Assembly (NCBI RefSeq): GCF_001718415.1
Contig: NZ_CP013377.1
Coordinates: 1,612,001-1,676,000 of the forward strand
DNA length: 64,000 nt
Reading direction: 5' to 3'
Origin: Burkholderia pseudomultivorans
Lineage (GTDB): Bacteria > Pseudomonadota > Gammaproteobacteria > Burkholderiales > Burkholderiaceae
Part shown: positions 34,456-42,297 of the stretch, one piece after another
Layout: each line of letters starts with the position of its first letter
Numbering within the stretch: the stretch's first letter is position 1
Program-made: the position numbers and the translations under genes
The notes under the pieces: generated by a model
Databases searched by the model: none
The model's input: the letters and a program-made list of their open reading frames with translations, nothing else
What the model was told of the DNA's origin: nothing

Positions 34456-36093
34456 GTGCAGAACCACGAAGACAGCGCAGACGACGCGCCGCAAAAGGCG
34501 CAGCGCGGGATCCAGAGCGTCGAGGTCGGCGGCCGGCTGCTCGACGCGCTCGCGCGCCGGCGCAAGCCGCTCGGTCTGTCGGAGCTGGCGGCGGCGGCCG
34601 AGCTGTCGACCGCGCAGGCCCACACCTATCTCGTCAGCCTGACGCGGCTCGCGCTCGTGAAGCGCGACGCGATCACCGGCAACTACGAGCCGGGGCCGCT
34701 GTCGCTGCGGCTCGGGCTGATGTCGATCGAGCGCCAGCCGGCCTATCGCGCGGCGCTGCCGCACGCGGCGCGGCTCGCCGAAACGGTGGGCCTGAGCGTC
34801 GCGCTGTCGGTGCCGGGCGTGCTCGGGCCGACGATCGTGCGCATCGAGCACGGCGGCTATCCGCTGCACGTGAACCTGCACGTCGGCTCGGTGATGTCGC
34901 TCGACACGACGGCCACCGGCCGCGTGTTTCGCGCCTTCGGCGATCCGGCGCAGCTCGACGCGATGGCGGCCAGCCAGGCCGGCGCGGGCAGCACGCTGGC
35001 GGGCGCCGACGGTACGCCGCCCGCGCGCGAACGGCAGGCCGAACTCGACGCGATCCGCGCGCGCGGCATCGAGCGCAGCGTTGATCTGCCGAGCCCGGGC
35101 GTCAGCGCGATGTGCGTGCCGGTGCTCGACGCCGACGGGCGCCTGCAGCTCGCGCTGACGGTCATCGGTTCGTCGGGGTCGATCGACGTTGCGTGGGACG
35201 GCCCGATCGCGACCGCGCTGCGCGACGCGGCGCGGCAGGCGACCGCCTCGCTCGGCGCGGCGCCCGGCGCGCTGCCGGCCACAGTCCCGCCCGCCTCGTC
35301 GCGCGTGCCGCCCGCGCTGGCCGACGACACCAAGGCGCAGCGCGGCATCAACGCCCTCGACAGCACCGGCGAGCTGCTGCTCGCGCTCGTGTCGGCGGGC
35401 CGCGCGTTGCCGCTGCGCGATCTCGCCGCGGCGGCCGGGATGCCCGCGGCGAAGGCGTTTCCGCATCTGGTCAGCCTGCTGAAGATCGGCCTGCTGAGCC
35501 GCGACGACGCGGGCTGCTTCGACGGCGGCCCGCTCGGCCAGGCGCTCGGCCTGATCGCGATGCAGCGCGTGTCGCCGACCCGCGACGCGGAAGCCGAGAT
35601 CGTCGCGCTGGCCGCGACGACCGACATGAGCGTCGCCGCGGCGACGCTCGGGCCGCTCGGGCCGACCGTGATCCGCCTCGAGGAAGCGGCGCGGCCGCAG
35701 CACGTGAGCCTGCAGGTCGGCACCGTGATGTCGCTCGTCAACACCGCGATCGGCCGCAGCTTCGCGGCCGGCATGACCGACGACGTGCTGGCCGGCCTGC
35801 TCGCCGACGAGCCGGTGCGCCTCGCCGGGCGCGCGGCGCAGGCCGACGACGCGTTCCGCGCCCGGCTTGCGCAGATCCGCGACGAAGGGCTCGACTTCGC
35901 GTTCGACGCGCCGGTGCCCGGCATCGCTACGGTCGCCGCGCCCGTGTTCGATCACACCGGCAGCATCCGGCTCGTGATCGCGATCATCGGCTCGTCGCGC
36001 GGCTTCCCGCGCGGGCCGGACAGCGCGCTCGCGCAGGCGCTGCTCGCCGCGACGCGCCGGCTGTCGTGGCGGTTCGGCTGGATCGGCGCGTAG
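34456..36093 (+). CDS. Tandem double-IclR transcriptional regulator
   Basis: A 545-residue protein with two complete IclR units. Unit 1 (about 14-270) has the helix-turn-helix QRGIQSVEVGGRLLDALARR with LSELAAAAELSTAQAHTYLV and a ligand domain (SLDTTATGRVFRAF). Unit 2 (about 295-545) repeats this: QRGINALDSTGELLLALVSA, LRDLAAAAGMPAAKAFPHLV, and SLVNTAIGRSFAAG. A normal IclR regulator is about 260 residues and acts as a dimer or tetramer, so this one looks like a covalent pseudo-dimer. The GTG start is the best in frame but lacks a strong ribosome binding site. It is divergent from the MBL-fold gene. Confidence 0.9.
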   Translation: MQNHEDSADDAPQKAQRGIQSVEVGGRLLDALARRRKPLGLSELAAAAELSTAQAHTYLVSLTRLALVKRDAITGNYEPGPLSLRLGLMSIERQPAYRAALPHAARLAETVGLSVALSVPGVLGPTIVRIEHGGYPLHVNLHVGSVMSLDTTATGRVFRAFGDPAQLDAMAASQAGAGSTLAGADGTPPARERQAELDAIRARGIERSVDLPSPGVSAMCVPVLDADGRLQLALTVIGSSGSIDVAWDGPIATALRDAARQATASLGAAPGALPATVPPASSRVPPALADDTKAQRGINALDSTGELLLALVSAGRALPLRDLAAAAGMPAAKAFPHLVSLLKIGLLSRDDAGCFDGGPLGQALGLIAMQRVSPTRDAEAEIVALAATTDMSVAAATLGPLGPTVIRLEEAARPQHVSLQVGTVMSLVNTAIGRSFAAGMTDDVLAGLLADEPVRLAGRAAQADDAFRARLAQIRDEGLDFAFDAPVPGIATVAAPVFDHTGSIRLVIAIIGSSRGFPRGPDSALAQALLAATRRLSWRFGWIGA

Positions 36094-36132
36094 CGCGTCC
36101 GTTTCCAGGCTGCTTCACTTTTCATCCTCCGC

Positions 36133-36160
36133 AAGACCGCGCCCGCACCGGCGCGGTCTT
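36133..36160 (+). terminator. Terminator after the double-IclR gene
   Basis: AAGACCGCGCC (36133-36143) and GGCGCGGTCTT (36150-36160) form a perfect 11-bp stem with a 6-base loop, followed by GTCGTGTTT, 39 bases after the stop codon. Confidence 0.6.
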
Positions 36161-36230
36161 GTCGTGTTTGCCGGCCCGAAACACGCCCTCCTTACGGCAC
36201 GGACATGAAGCCGGGCCCACGCGCGATTTA

Positions 36231-36328
36231 TGTTGCGAAGCAGCAACACAAACCGTCAGATATTCTCATATAACGAAATCGCATTTCACAAGGCGGTGAT
36301 GTTCCTCTATCATTAGGGTTATCCCTAA
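36231..36328 (+). promoter_or_regulatory. Promoter with two dyads controlling the 47-residue ORF
   Basis: TGTTGC (36231-36236) and GCAACA (36243-36248) form one dyad. A good promoter follows: TTCACA (36285-36290), 17 bases, TATCAT (36308-36313). TTAGGG (36313-36318) and CCCTAA (36323-36328) form a second dyad that overlaps the end of the -10 box and the expected start site, a position typical of a repressor operator. The stretch is AT-rich against its surroundings. Confidence 0.6.
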
Positions 36329-36351
36329 CACCACCTGAACGGGGCTTCACC

Positions 36352-36495
36352 ATGCAAACGTCTAACACTTCCAACCACTCCACCGAATCCGCTGGCTGGT
36401 TCGCACGCGTTGGCTCGCTGATTGCAGAAGCTTGGGCACTCCACCTCGAGAACTGCGAAGTCATCGCCGAAGCGCACGCACGCCTGCCGCACTAA
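36352..36495 (+). CDS. Small hypothetical protein (47 residues)
   Basis: The ORF starts with ATG 24 bases after a palindrome at the likely transcription start and ends with TAA. The protein begins MQTSNTSNHSTESAGWFARV, continues GSLIAEAWALHLENCEVIAE and ends AHARLPH. The central part is an amphipathic helix with one Cys; there is no signal peptide. I do not recognise the family. It looks weakly like the short DUF1127-type proteins, without their diagnostic arginines. The well-formed promoter, two dyads and a following stem-loop argue that it is expressed. The ribosome binding site is weak (GGGG). Confidence 0.65.
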   Translation: MQTSNTSNHSTESAGWFARVGSLIAEAWALHLENCEVIAEAHARLPH

Positions 36496-36542
36496 GCCAC
36501 ACGACGCATCCCGCCGACAGCAGCATCGTCGGCCTGTTTCCC

Positions 36543-36582
36543 GGTCCGGGACGTGCGCCGCCAGGCTGCGGCGTCCCGGACC
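36543..36582. terminator. Strong stem-loop between the small ORF and the Lrp gene
   Basis: GGTCCGGGACG (36543-36553) pairs perfectly with CGTCCCGGACC (36572-36582), enclosing 18 bases. It lies between two convergent genes, 48 bases after the small ORF. No T-tract is seen. It may end or protect the small-ORF transcript. Confidence 0.45.
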
Positions 36583-36715
36583 GGAAAGCCACACGGCCAT
36601 CCCGGCAACGGGGCGGCCGTATCCGGCCCGCCGCCTCGTCCGCACGACCCCGCCACCGGGCGCGCACGATGGCCGAGATTCGTCGGCACAGCGCCCACGC
36701 CGGTCTTCCGGTCCC

Positions 36716-37198
36716 TCACACCTGAATCGACGGGACGTCCTTCATGCAGCGCAGCGCGAACATCGAGCGGCTGTGGCGGATGCTCGAAATCTTGTACAGC
36801 TTCTCGCGCAGGAAGCGTTCGTACCCGGCCGTGCCATCGACGGCGACCTTGATCCAGTAGTCGTATTCCCCCGACACCAGATAAGCCTCCAGCACCTCGG
36901 GCAGCGCCGCGAGCTCCTCGCCGAAACGCGCGAGCGCGTCGTCCTCGTGGCGATCGAGCGTGACCTCGAGGATCACGATGTCCGCGTAACCGAGCATCCG
37001 CTGATTGACGAGCGCGACGTAGCCGTCGATATAGCCGTCCGCCTCGAGTTGCCGCGTCCGGTTCCAGCATGCGGTGGTCGACATGCCGATCTGTTCCGCC
37101 AGTTCCGCGTTCGACAGGCGCGCGTTCTTCTGCAGCGCACCGAGGATCTTGCGGTCCTGGCTGTCGAGCGTTTTCGGCGAGCGTTCACGTGTGGCCAT
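36716..37198 (-). CDS. Lrp/AsnC-family transcriptional regulator
   Basis: A 160-residue protein. LDSQDRKILGALQKNARLSN, then AELAEQIGMSTTACWNRTRQ, is the DNA-binding domain, and the C-terminal half (ILEVTLDRHEDDALARFGEE, VSGEYDYWIKVAVDG) is the RAM amino-acid-binding domain. It is divergent from a LysE-type exporter gene, the classic pairing in which the regulator switches on amino acid export when its ligand accumulates. The AT-rich leader (37199-37260) probably carries its binding sites. Confidence 0.92.
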   Translation of the reverse strand: MATRERSPKTLDSQDRKILGALQKNARLSNAELAEQIGMSTTACWNRTRQLEADGYIDGYVALVNQRMLGYADIVILEVTLDRHEDDALARFGEELAALPEVLEAYLVSGEYDYWIKVAVDGTAGYERFLREKLYKISSIRHSRSMFALRCMKDVPSIQV

Positions 37199-37481
37199 GA
37201 TCAAAAAGAATCTTCTACTGAAAGCGGGGATTCTATCTGAACGATGTTCCGGTTTTGTGTCGGTTTTCGCGGAAATGCGGAAGCCTTTTAACCGGGCCGC
37301 TTGATATATTTTCTCCATGCCTGTTGTCCGGCACGCTCCCTGCGACAACCCCTTCGCAGCGGGACGCACGGCCGCAATCACGAGTTGCGGTGCCGGACAC
37401 GCAGGCATGCGATTCCCCGCCTCCGCGCGCCTATCCGGCTGCGCGGCCAGCGCGCCTGCTCCCGTTCTCGTCCTTCCCGTC
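37199..37481. promoter_or_regulatory. Divergent Lrp/LysE intergenic region
   Basis: The 283-base gap is AT-rich near the Lrp start (AAAAAGAATCTTCTAC from 37203) and holds TATATT at 37305-37310, a good -10 box for the plus strand. This would give the exporter mRNA a leader of about 165 bases. No riboswitch or further gene is recognised; an in-frame ATG at 37317 would add 55 residues without family similarity. Confidence 0.4.
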
Positions 37482-38123
37482 ATGTCGTTCAGGCTTTACC
37501 TGTCGTTCCTCGCTGCTTCCGCCGTCCTCGTCTACGCTCCCGGCCCCGTCAACCTGCTCACGATGAACCACGCGCTGCGCGCCGGCTGGCGCCGCGCGCT
37601 GCCCTGCGTATGGGGCGGCACGCTCGCGGTGCTGCTCCAGCTCGCGCTGACCGCGCTGTGTCTCAATTCGCTGCTGCATGTCGACGAACGCGCGCTGACC
37701 GCGCTGCGCTGGGCCGGCGCCGCCTATCTGGTCTGGCTCGGCTGCAAGCAATGGCTGAGCCGCGCACCGGCCGGTGCGAGCGCGCAAGCGCCGGCCGGCA
37801 TCGCGCCGGCCGAGACCGACACCGGACGCGCGCTGTTCTGGCGCGGCGTCGCGACGTCGGGCCTGAATCCGAAGACGCTGCTGTTCTTCCCGTCGTTCTT
37901 TCCGCAGTTCATCAGCCCGCACGCCGAATGGAGCCTGAACCAGCAATACCTGCTGCTCGCGACGAGCTTCGCGCTGCTGTTCGCGGGCGGCGTCGCGTCG
38001 ATGGCGCTGTTCTCGCACCGGCTGAGCCGCAGCTTGCAGCGGCCGGCGCGGATGCGCGCGATGAACCGCGTGACGGGCGGCCTGCTCGTCGGGATGGGCG
38101 CGATCATGGTCGGCTGGAACTGA
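37482..38123 (+). CDS. LysE/RhtB-family amino acid exporter
   Basis: A 213-residue membrane protein with about six helices. The N-terminus LSFLAASAVLVYAPGPVNLL has the family's APGP motif, followed by NHALRAGWRRALPCVWGG and, in the middle, GVATSGLNPKTLLFFPSFFPQF. It exports an amino acid or analogue. The start ATG at 37482 is chosen from the family N-terminus; no clear ribosome binding site is seen. It is the divergent partner of the Lrp-family gene. Confidence 0.9.
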   Translation: MSFRLYLSFLAASAVLVYAPGPVNLLTMNHALRAGWRRALPCVWGGTLAVLLQLALTALCLNSLLHVDERALTALRWAGAAYLVWLGCKQWLSRAPAGASAQAPAGIAPAETDTGRALFWRGVATSGLNPKTLLFFPSFFPQFISPHAEWSLNQQYLLLATSFALLFAGGVASMALFSHRLSRSLQRPARMRAMNRVTGGLLVGMGAIMVGWN

Positions 38124-38232
38124 AGCGGACGGCTGCGACGCCTGCGACCGGCCGCCGCCAAAAAGCAGCGAAACGCCGAATGCTTTAGGGTAGCGGCTGT
38201 CTGATAGCGTGCCCGGAGCGCCGGGCGATTGC

Positions 38233-39408
38233 ATGAAGCACGTCACTACGCGCCTGCGGCGGCTGTTCGCGCCGATCGGCCTTCACTGGTATCTCGCCGT
38301 TCTGCTCGCGCTCGATGCGCTGATGGTGCTGCGGCCCGTCGTCGCGCACGCGCGGCTCGGCCTGCATCACGCATGGCTCGCCGATGCGCTGAACCTGGTC
38401 GACAACGCGGGCCTCGTCGTACTGCCGCAGATCGTGATCGCGGCCGGCCTCGCGACGATGGCCGTCGGCATCGTGCTGCGCGCCCGCGTCGCGTGGGTGC
38501 TGTCGATCCTGCTGCTGGTCGCCGCGGCCGCGCTCAGCGTGCTGGGCGGCTACCGCAGCCACGCGGTATTCGTCTATACGGCCGTGCTGGCCGTCGCGCT
38601 GATCTATTACTGGCGGCACTTCGATCGCGCCAGCATCACCGCGAGCAGCCTGTTCGCGCTGCTCAGCATCGCGTCGCTGCTGATCTACGCGACCTTCGGC
38701 GTGCTGTATCTCGGCGACGAATTCACGCCGCCGATCCACGATCTCGCCACCGCCGTCTATTTCTCGATCGTGTCGATGTCGACGGTCGGCTACGGCGACA
38801 TCGTCCCGCATTCGCCGACCGCGCGCCTGTTCACCGCGTCGGTGATCGTGCTCGGCATCACCGTGTTCGCGACGTCGATCAGCGCGGTCGTCGGCCCGGT
38901 GATCGGCGGCAATCTCAAACGGATCGTCAAGGGAGGCCTTTCGAACGTGATCCGCAAGCATCATTTCCTGATCGTCGGCGGCACGCCCGTCGCGCACGTG
39001 GTCCACGACGGGCTGCGCAAGCGCGGCTATGCCGTCACGGTGATCGTGCCGGCCGGCGTCGAACACAGCTATCCGGCCGCGACCGATCTGGTCGTCGGCG
39101 ACCCGACCGACCACGCGGTGCTGGAAGGCGCCGGCGCGACGACGGCGCGCGCCGTGCTCGCGCTGCGCTCCGACGATGCCGAGAACGCGTTCATCATCCT
39201 CGCGATCCGCGAGCTCGCGCCGTCGGTGCGCACGGTCGCGCTCGTCAACCAGCAGCGCAACCTCGAACGGCTGCGCCTGCTGAAACCCGACATGGTGTTC
39301 TCGCCGCAGCAGCTCGCGGGCGAACTGCTGGCGAGCACGCTCAACGACGAACCGGTCGACAAGTCGGTGATCTCGCACCTGCTGTTCGGCACGGCCGACG
39401 CGGCTTGA
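38233..39408 (+). CDS. Kch-type potassium channel with RCK domain
   Basis: A 391-residue protein. Several hydrophobic helices lead to the pore at about residues 165-220, with the selectivity filter TVGYGD at 184-189 (SMSTVGYGDIVP). A cytosolic RCK/NAD-binding region follows (HHFLIVGGTPVAHVVHDGLR; VVGDPTDHAVLEGAGATTA). The layout matches E. coli Kch. It should conduct potassium across the inner membrane under control of a bound ligand or voltage. It is convergent with the acyl-CoA synthetase gene, with a 16-base perfect palindrome between them. Confidence 0.9.
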   Translation: MKHVTTRLRRLFAPIGLHWYLAVLLALDALMVLRPVVAHARLGLHHAWLADALNLVDNAGLVVLPQIVIAAGLATMAVGIVLRARVAWVLSILLLVAAAALSVLGGYRSHAVFVYTAVLAVALIYYWRHFDRASITASSLFALLSIASLLIYATFGVLYLGDEFTPPIHDLATAVYFSIVSMSTVGYGDIVPHSPTARLFTASVIVLGITVFATSISAVVGPVIGGNLKRIVKGGLSNVIRKHHFLIVGGTPVAHVVHDGLRKRGYAVTVIVPAGVEHSYPAATDLVVGDPTDHAVLEGAGATTARAVLALRSDDAENAFIILAIRELAPSVRTVALVNQQRNLERLRLLKPDMVFSPQQLAGELLASTLNDEPVDKSVISHLLFGTADAA

Positions 39409-39410
39409 GC

Positions 39411-39426
39411 GGCGCCGGCCGGCGCC
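39411..39426. terminator. GC palindrome between convergent genes
   Basis: GGCGCCGGCCGGCGCC is a perfect 16-base palindrome filling the 21-base gap between the potassium channel and acyl-CoA synthetase genes. It could act as a bidirectional terminator stem, but such GC palindromes are common at this base composition. Confidence 0.3.
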
Positions 39427-39429
39427 CGC

Positions 39430-41082
39430 CTACTTCTTGTCCCCCGCCAGGTCGATCGCCTTGTCCGATCCGACCGCGTTGCGCAGCTGGAATTTCTGGA
39501 TCTTGCCGGTCGACGTCTTCGGCAGTTCGCCGAAGCGCACGACCTTCGGCACCTTGAAGCCCGCGAGCAACTGCCGGCAATGCGCGACGATCTCCGCCTC
39601 GGTCGCGCTCGCGCCCTCGCGCAGCTCGACGAACGCGCACGGCACCTCGCCCCACTTCGGATCGGGCATCGCGACCACCGCCGCGACCGCCACGGCCGGA
39701 TGCCGGTACAGCGCATCCTCGACCTCGATGCTCGAAATGTTCTCGCCGCCCGAGATGATGATGTCCTTCTTGCGATCCTTGATCCGGATATAGCCGTCCG
39801 GCATCAGCACCGCGAGATCGCCGGTATGGAACCAGCCGCCGTGGAACGCTTCGTCGGTCGCATGCGGGTTCTTCAGGTAGCCCTTCATGCAGATGTTGCC
39901 GCGGAACATGATCTCGCCGAGCGTCTCGCCGTCGGCCGGCACCTGCGTCATCGTGTCCGGGTCGAGCACCGTCGCGCCCGCTTCCAGGTGATAGCGCACG
40001 CCCTGCCGCGCATTGAGCCGCGCGCGCTCGTCGTCGGACAGCTCGTCCCAGTGCGCCTGCTTCGCGCAGACGGTCGCCGGCCCGTACACCTCGGTCAGCC
40101 CGTACACGTGCAGCAGGTCGAAGCCGATCTCCTTCATCTTCGCGATCACGGCCGGCGCGGGCGCGGCGCCCGCGACCATCGCATGCACCTTGTGCTCGAT
40201 GCCCGCGCGCAGCTCGGCCGGCGCGTTCGCGATCGCGCTCTGCACGATCGGCGCGCCGCAGTAGTGCGTGATGCGCTCGCGGCGGATCAGGTCGAACACC
40301 GTCTTCGCGTCGAACTTGCGCAGGCAGACGTTCACGCCCGCGCGCGCGGCGACGGCCCACGGAAAGCACCAGCCGTTGCAGTGGAACATCGGCAGCGTCC
40401 ACAGGTAGACGGCGTGCTTCGGCATGTCCCATTCGAGGATGTTGCTGATCGCCGCGAGATACGCGCCGCGATGATGGTAGACCACGCCCTTCGGGTCGCC
40501 GGTCGTGCCGGACGTGTAGTTCAGCGCGATCGCATCCCATTCGTCGGCGGGCGGCGTCCACGCGTAGTCGGGGTCGCCGCCGGCGAGAAACGCCTCGTAG
40601 TCGGTCGCGCCGCCGAAGCATGCGGGATCGGCCGGCATCGCGTCGGCGACGCTGACGATCTTCAGCCCCGGCACCTCGAGCGCCGCGCGATGCGCGAGCG
40701 CCGCATATTCGGTGTCGACGATCAGCACCTTCGCCTCGCCGTGACGCAGCATGAACAGCACCGACGCGATGTCGAGCCGCGTATTGATCGTGTTGAGCAC
40801 CGCGCCGGCCATCGGCACGCCGAAGTGCGCCTCGACCATCGCCGGAATGTTCGGCAGCATCGCCGCGACGGTCTCGCCGCGCGCGACGCCCGCGGCGGCC
40901 AGCGCGCTCGCGAGGCGGCGCGCACGCGCATAGGTTTCGCCCCAGGTGCGTCGCACGTCGCCGTGCACGATCGCCAGGCGCTCGCCGTAGACCTCGGCCG
41001 CGCGGACCAGGAAGTCGATCGGCGTGAGCGGTACGTAGTTGGCGTCGCGGCGGCCGAGTCCGGCCTCGAACATCTGCGTCAT
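39430..41082 (-). CDS. Acyl-CoA synthetase (AMP-forming, medium/long-chain)
   Basis: A 550-residue adenylate-forming enzyme. The AMP-binding loop YTSGTTGDPKGVVYHH starts at residue 189. Other motifs are MFHCNGWCFPWAVAARAG, YGLTEVYGPATVC, GWFHTGDLAVLMPDGYIRIK and the catalytic lysine region LPKTSTGKIQKFQLR. It belongs to the group of medium-chain or dimethylsulphoniopropionate-type CoA ligases. GGGAGACAGG precedes the ATG. It is divergent from a Crp/Fnr regulator by 194 bases, so its expression is probably tied to that regulator. Confidence 0.92.
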   Translation of the reverse strand: MTQMFEAGLGRRDANYVPLTPIDFLVRAAEVYGERLAIVHGDVRRTWGETYARARRLASALAAAGVARGETVAAMLPNIPAMVEAHFGVPMAGAVLNTINTRLDIASVLFMLRHGEAKVLIVDTEYAALAHRAALEVPGLKIVSVADAMPADPACFGGATDYEAFLAGGDPDYAWTPPADEWDAIALNYTSGTTGDPKGVVYHHRGAYLAAISNILEWDMPKHAVYLWTLPMFHCNGWCFPWAVAARAGVNVCLRKFDAKTVFDLIRRERITHYCGAPIVQSAIANAPAELRAGIEHKVHAMVAGAAPAPAVIAKMKEIGFDLLHVYGLTEVYGPATVCAKQAHWDELSDDERARLNARQGVRYHLEAGATVLDPDTMTQVPADGETLGEIMFRGNICMKGYLKNPHATDEAFHGGWFHTGDLAVLMPDGYIRIKDRKKDIIISGGENISSIEVEDALYRHPAVAVAAVVAMPDPKWGEVPCAFVELREGASATEAEIVAHCRQLLAGFKVPKVVRFGELPKTSTGKIQKFQLRNAVGSDKAIDLAGDKK

Positions 41083-41159
41083 GATCCTGTCTCCCGTGTT
41101 CTGCGCACCGGCGCGCGCCGGTCGCGTATCCAGCCGGGGTGCGCGCACCCCGAATCGTT

Positions 41160-41173
41160 TTGATGTGGTTCAA
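41160..41173. promoter_or_regulatory. Fnr-like half-site dyad in the divergent gap
   Basis: TTGAT (41160-41164), four bases, and TTCAA (41169-41173) differ from an ideal FNR box (TTGAT-N4-ATCAA) at one position. It sits between the divergent acyl-CoA synthetase and Crp/Fnr genes, where the encoded regulator could bind. The protein's recognition helix differs from FNR, so this is tentative. Confidence 0.35.
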
Positions 41174-41276
41174 TGGCCGACAGCCTAACGGGCGCTATTG
41201 TGAGCCGTCTGTCATCGAAACGACAGAGTGCCTTTCGAGCGCCTCGCGTTATCCCTATCCTCGCAAACCCGCATCC

Positions 41277-42032
41277 ATGCACGACGACATCGCCGCCCCG
41301 CCCGACACCGCGCGTCCCGCGCCCGACCTGCCGACCGAAGCGGGCCTGCTGCCGCCGCCGTCCATGCTGTTCGGCCAGTGCGCATGGTTCCGCGCGCTCG
41401 CGCCCGAACACCAGGCGCTGGTGCTCGCGCAGTCGCGCGTCGAGGTGCGCGAGGCCGGCGACGTGATCGCGCACCGGCTCGCGCCGTCCGAATACTGGAT
41501 CGGCGTGCATCGCGGGCTGCTGAAGCTGGCGATCTTCAATGCGTCCGGGCGCGGCTGCACGTTTTCCGGCGTGCCGTCCGGCGGCTGGTTCGGCGAAGGC
41601 AGCGTGATCAAGCGCGAACCGCGCAAGTACGAGGTCGTCGCGATCCAGCGCTCGACCGTGCTGTTCGTGCCGGCCGACACGTTCCATGCGCTGCTCGACA
41701 CCAGCCTGCCGTTCACGCGCTTCGTGATCCATCAGCTCAACAACCGGATGGGCGAATTCATCGCGTCGATTCAGAACAGCCGGCTGCTCGACGTCGATGC
41801 GCGCGTCGCGCAGGCGCTCGCGCAACTGTTCAACCCCGACCTGTATCCGGACACCGGCCCGTCGCTCGCGATCTCGCAGGAAGAGCTCGGCATGCTCGTC
41901 GGCGTGTCGCGGCAGCGGATCAACCAGGCGCTGCAGCAGCTCGAGAAGCGCGGCGTGCTGCGGCTCGCGTACAACCAGATCGAGGTCGTCGACCTGGCAG
42001 CCCTCGCGCAGGTCGGCATGGAACAGATCTGA
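41277..42032 (+). CDS. Crp/Fnr-family transcriptional regulator
   Basis: A 251-residue protein. Residues about 30-150 form a cNMP-binding-like beta-roll (LFGQCAWFRALAPEHQALVL, GVPSGGWFGEGSVIKREPRK), and residues about 175-235 form the winged helix (LAISQEELGMLVGVSRQRIN then QALQQLEKRGVLRL). The N-terminal FNR cysteines are absent. The roll has GGWFGEGSVI in place of the cAMP-contact FGE(L)-RPR pattern, so cAMP binding is uncertain. It is the divergent partner of the acyl-CoA synthetase and lies upstream of the RND operon. Confidence 0.88.
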   Translation: MHDDIAAPPDTARPAPDLPTEAGLLPPPSMLFGQCAWFRALAPEHQALVLAQSRVEVREAGDVIAHRLAPSEYWIGVHRGLLKLAIFNASGRGCTFSGVPSGGWFGEGSVIKREPRKYEVVAIQRSTVLFVPADTFHALLDTSLPFTRFVIHQLNNRMGEFIASIQNSRLLDVDARVAQALAQLFNPDLYPDTGPSLAISQEELGMLVGVSRQRINQALQQLEKRGVLRLAYNQIEVVDLAALAQVGMEQI

Positions 42033-42190
42033 GCGCGGCCCGATGAGCGAAACCGACGCCGCCCGCGCATCCGTTCCGGCAGACCGTTGCGCGACCGCGC
42101 ATCCGCCCGCATTTCATCTGCGGAATCGTCGGCCGGCGAGCGGCCGCACGACGCACGCGCCGCCGTCGGCAGCCGACGATCCGCCGCGCC

Positions 42191-42223
42191 CGAAACTGAC
42201 AATTCCGCCAGTTTCGCGTCAGT
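42191..42223 (+). promoter_or_regulatory. Interleaved dyads upstream of the RND operon
   Basis: CGAAACTG (42191-42198) pairs with CAGTTTCG (42209-42216), and ACTGAC (42195-42200) pairs with GTCAGT (42218-42223). TATCAT at 42245-42250 could be the -10 box. Their place 75-107 bases before the permease ATG suits a response-regulator or repressor site. The 265-base gap shows no other feature. Confidence 0.45.
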
Positions 42224-42297
42224 AACCCGTTCCAGGCCGACGCCTATCATTCGGGTTCCCTTTACCGCCGCCTGACCACGCCTGCCCCGCTGCCTCC

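Noticed and set aside
36313..36328. The TTAGGG/CCCTAA dyad as telomere-like or meganuclease-like sequence
   Set aside because: A single 16-base dyad on a sigma-70 start site is better explained as an operator; no tandem array is present.
37311..37481. Riboswitch in the long leader of the LysE exporter
   Set aside because: No known riboswitch core or terminator-antiterminator pair was seen. The divergent Lrp-family gene already explains regulation.
42044..42226. A 60-codon ORF after the Crp/Fnr gene (starts MSETDAARASV)
   Set aside because: Pro/Ala/Arg-rich, no ribosome binding site, no family resemblance, and it overlaps the dyads upstream of the RND operon.
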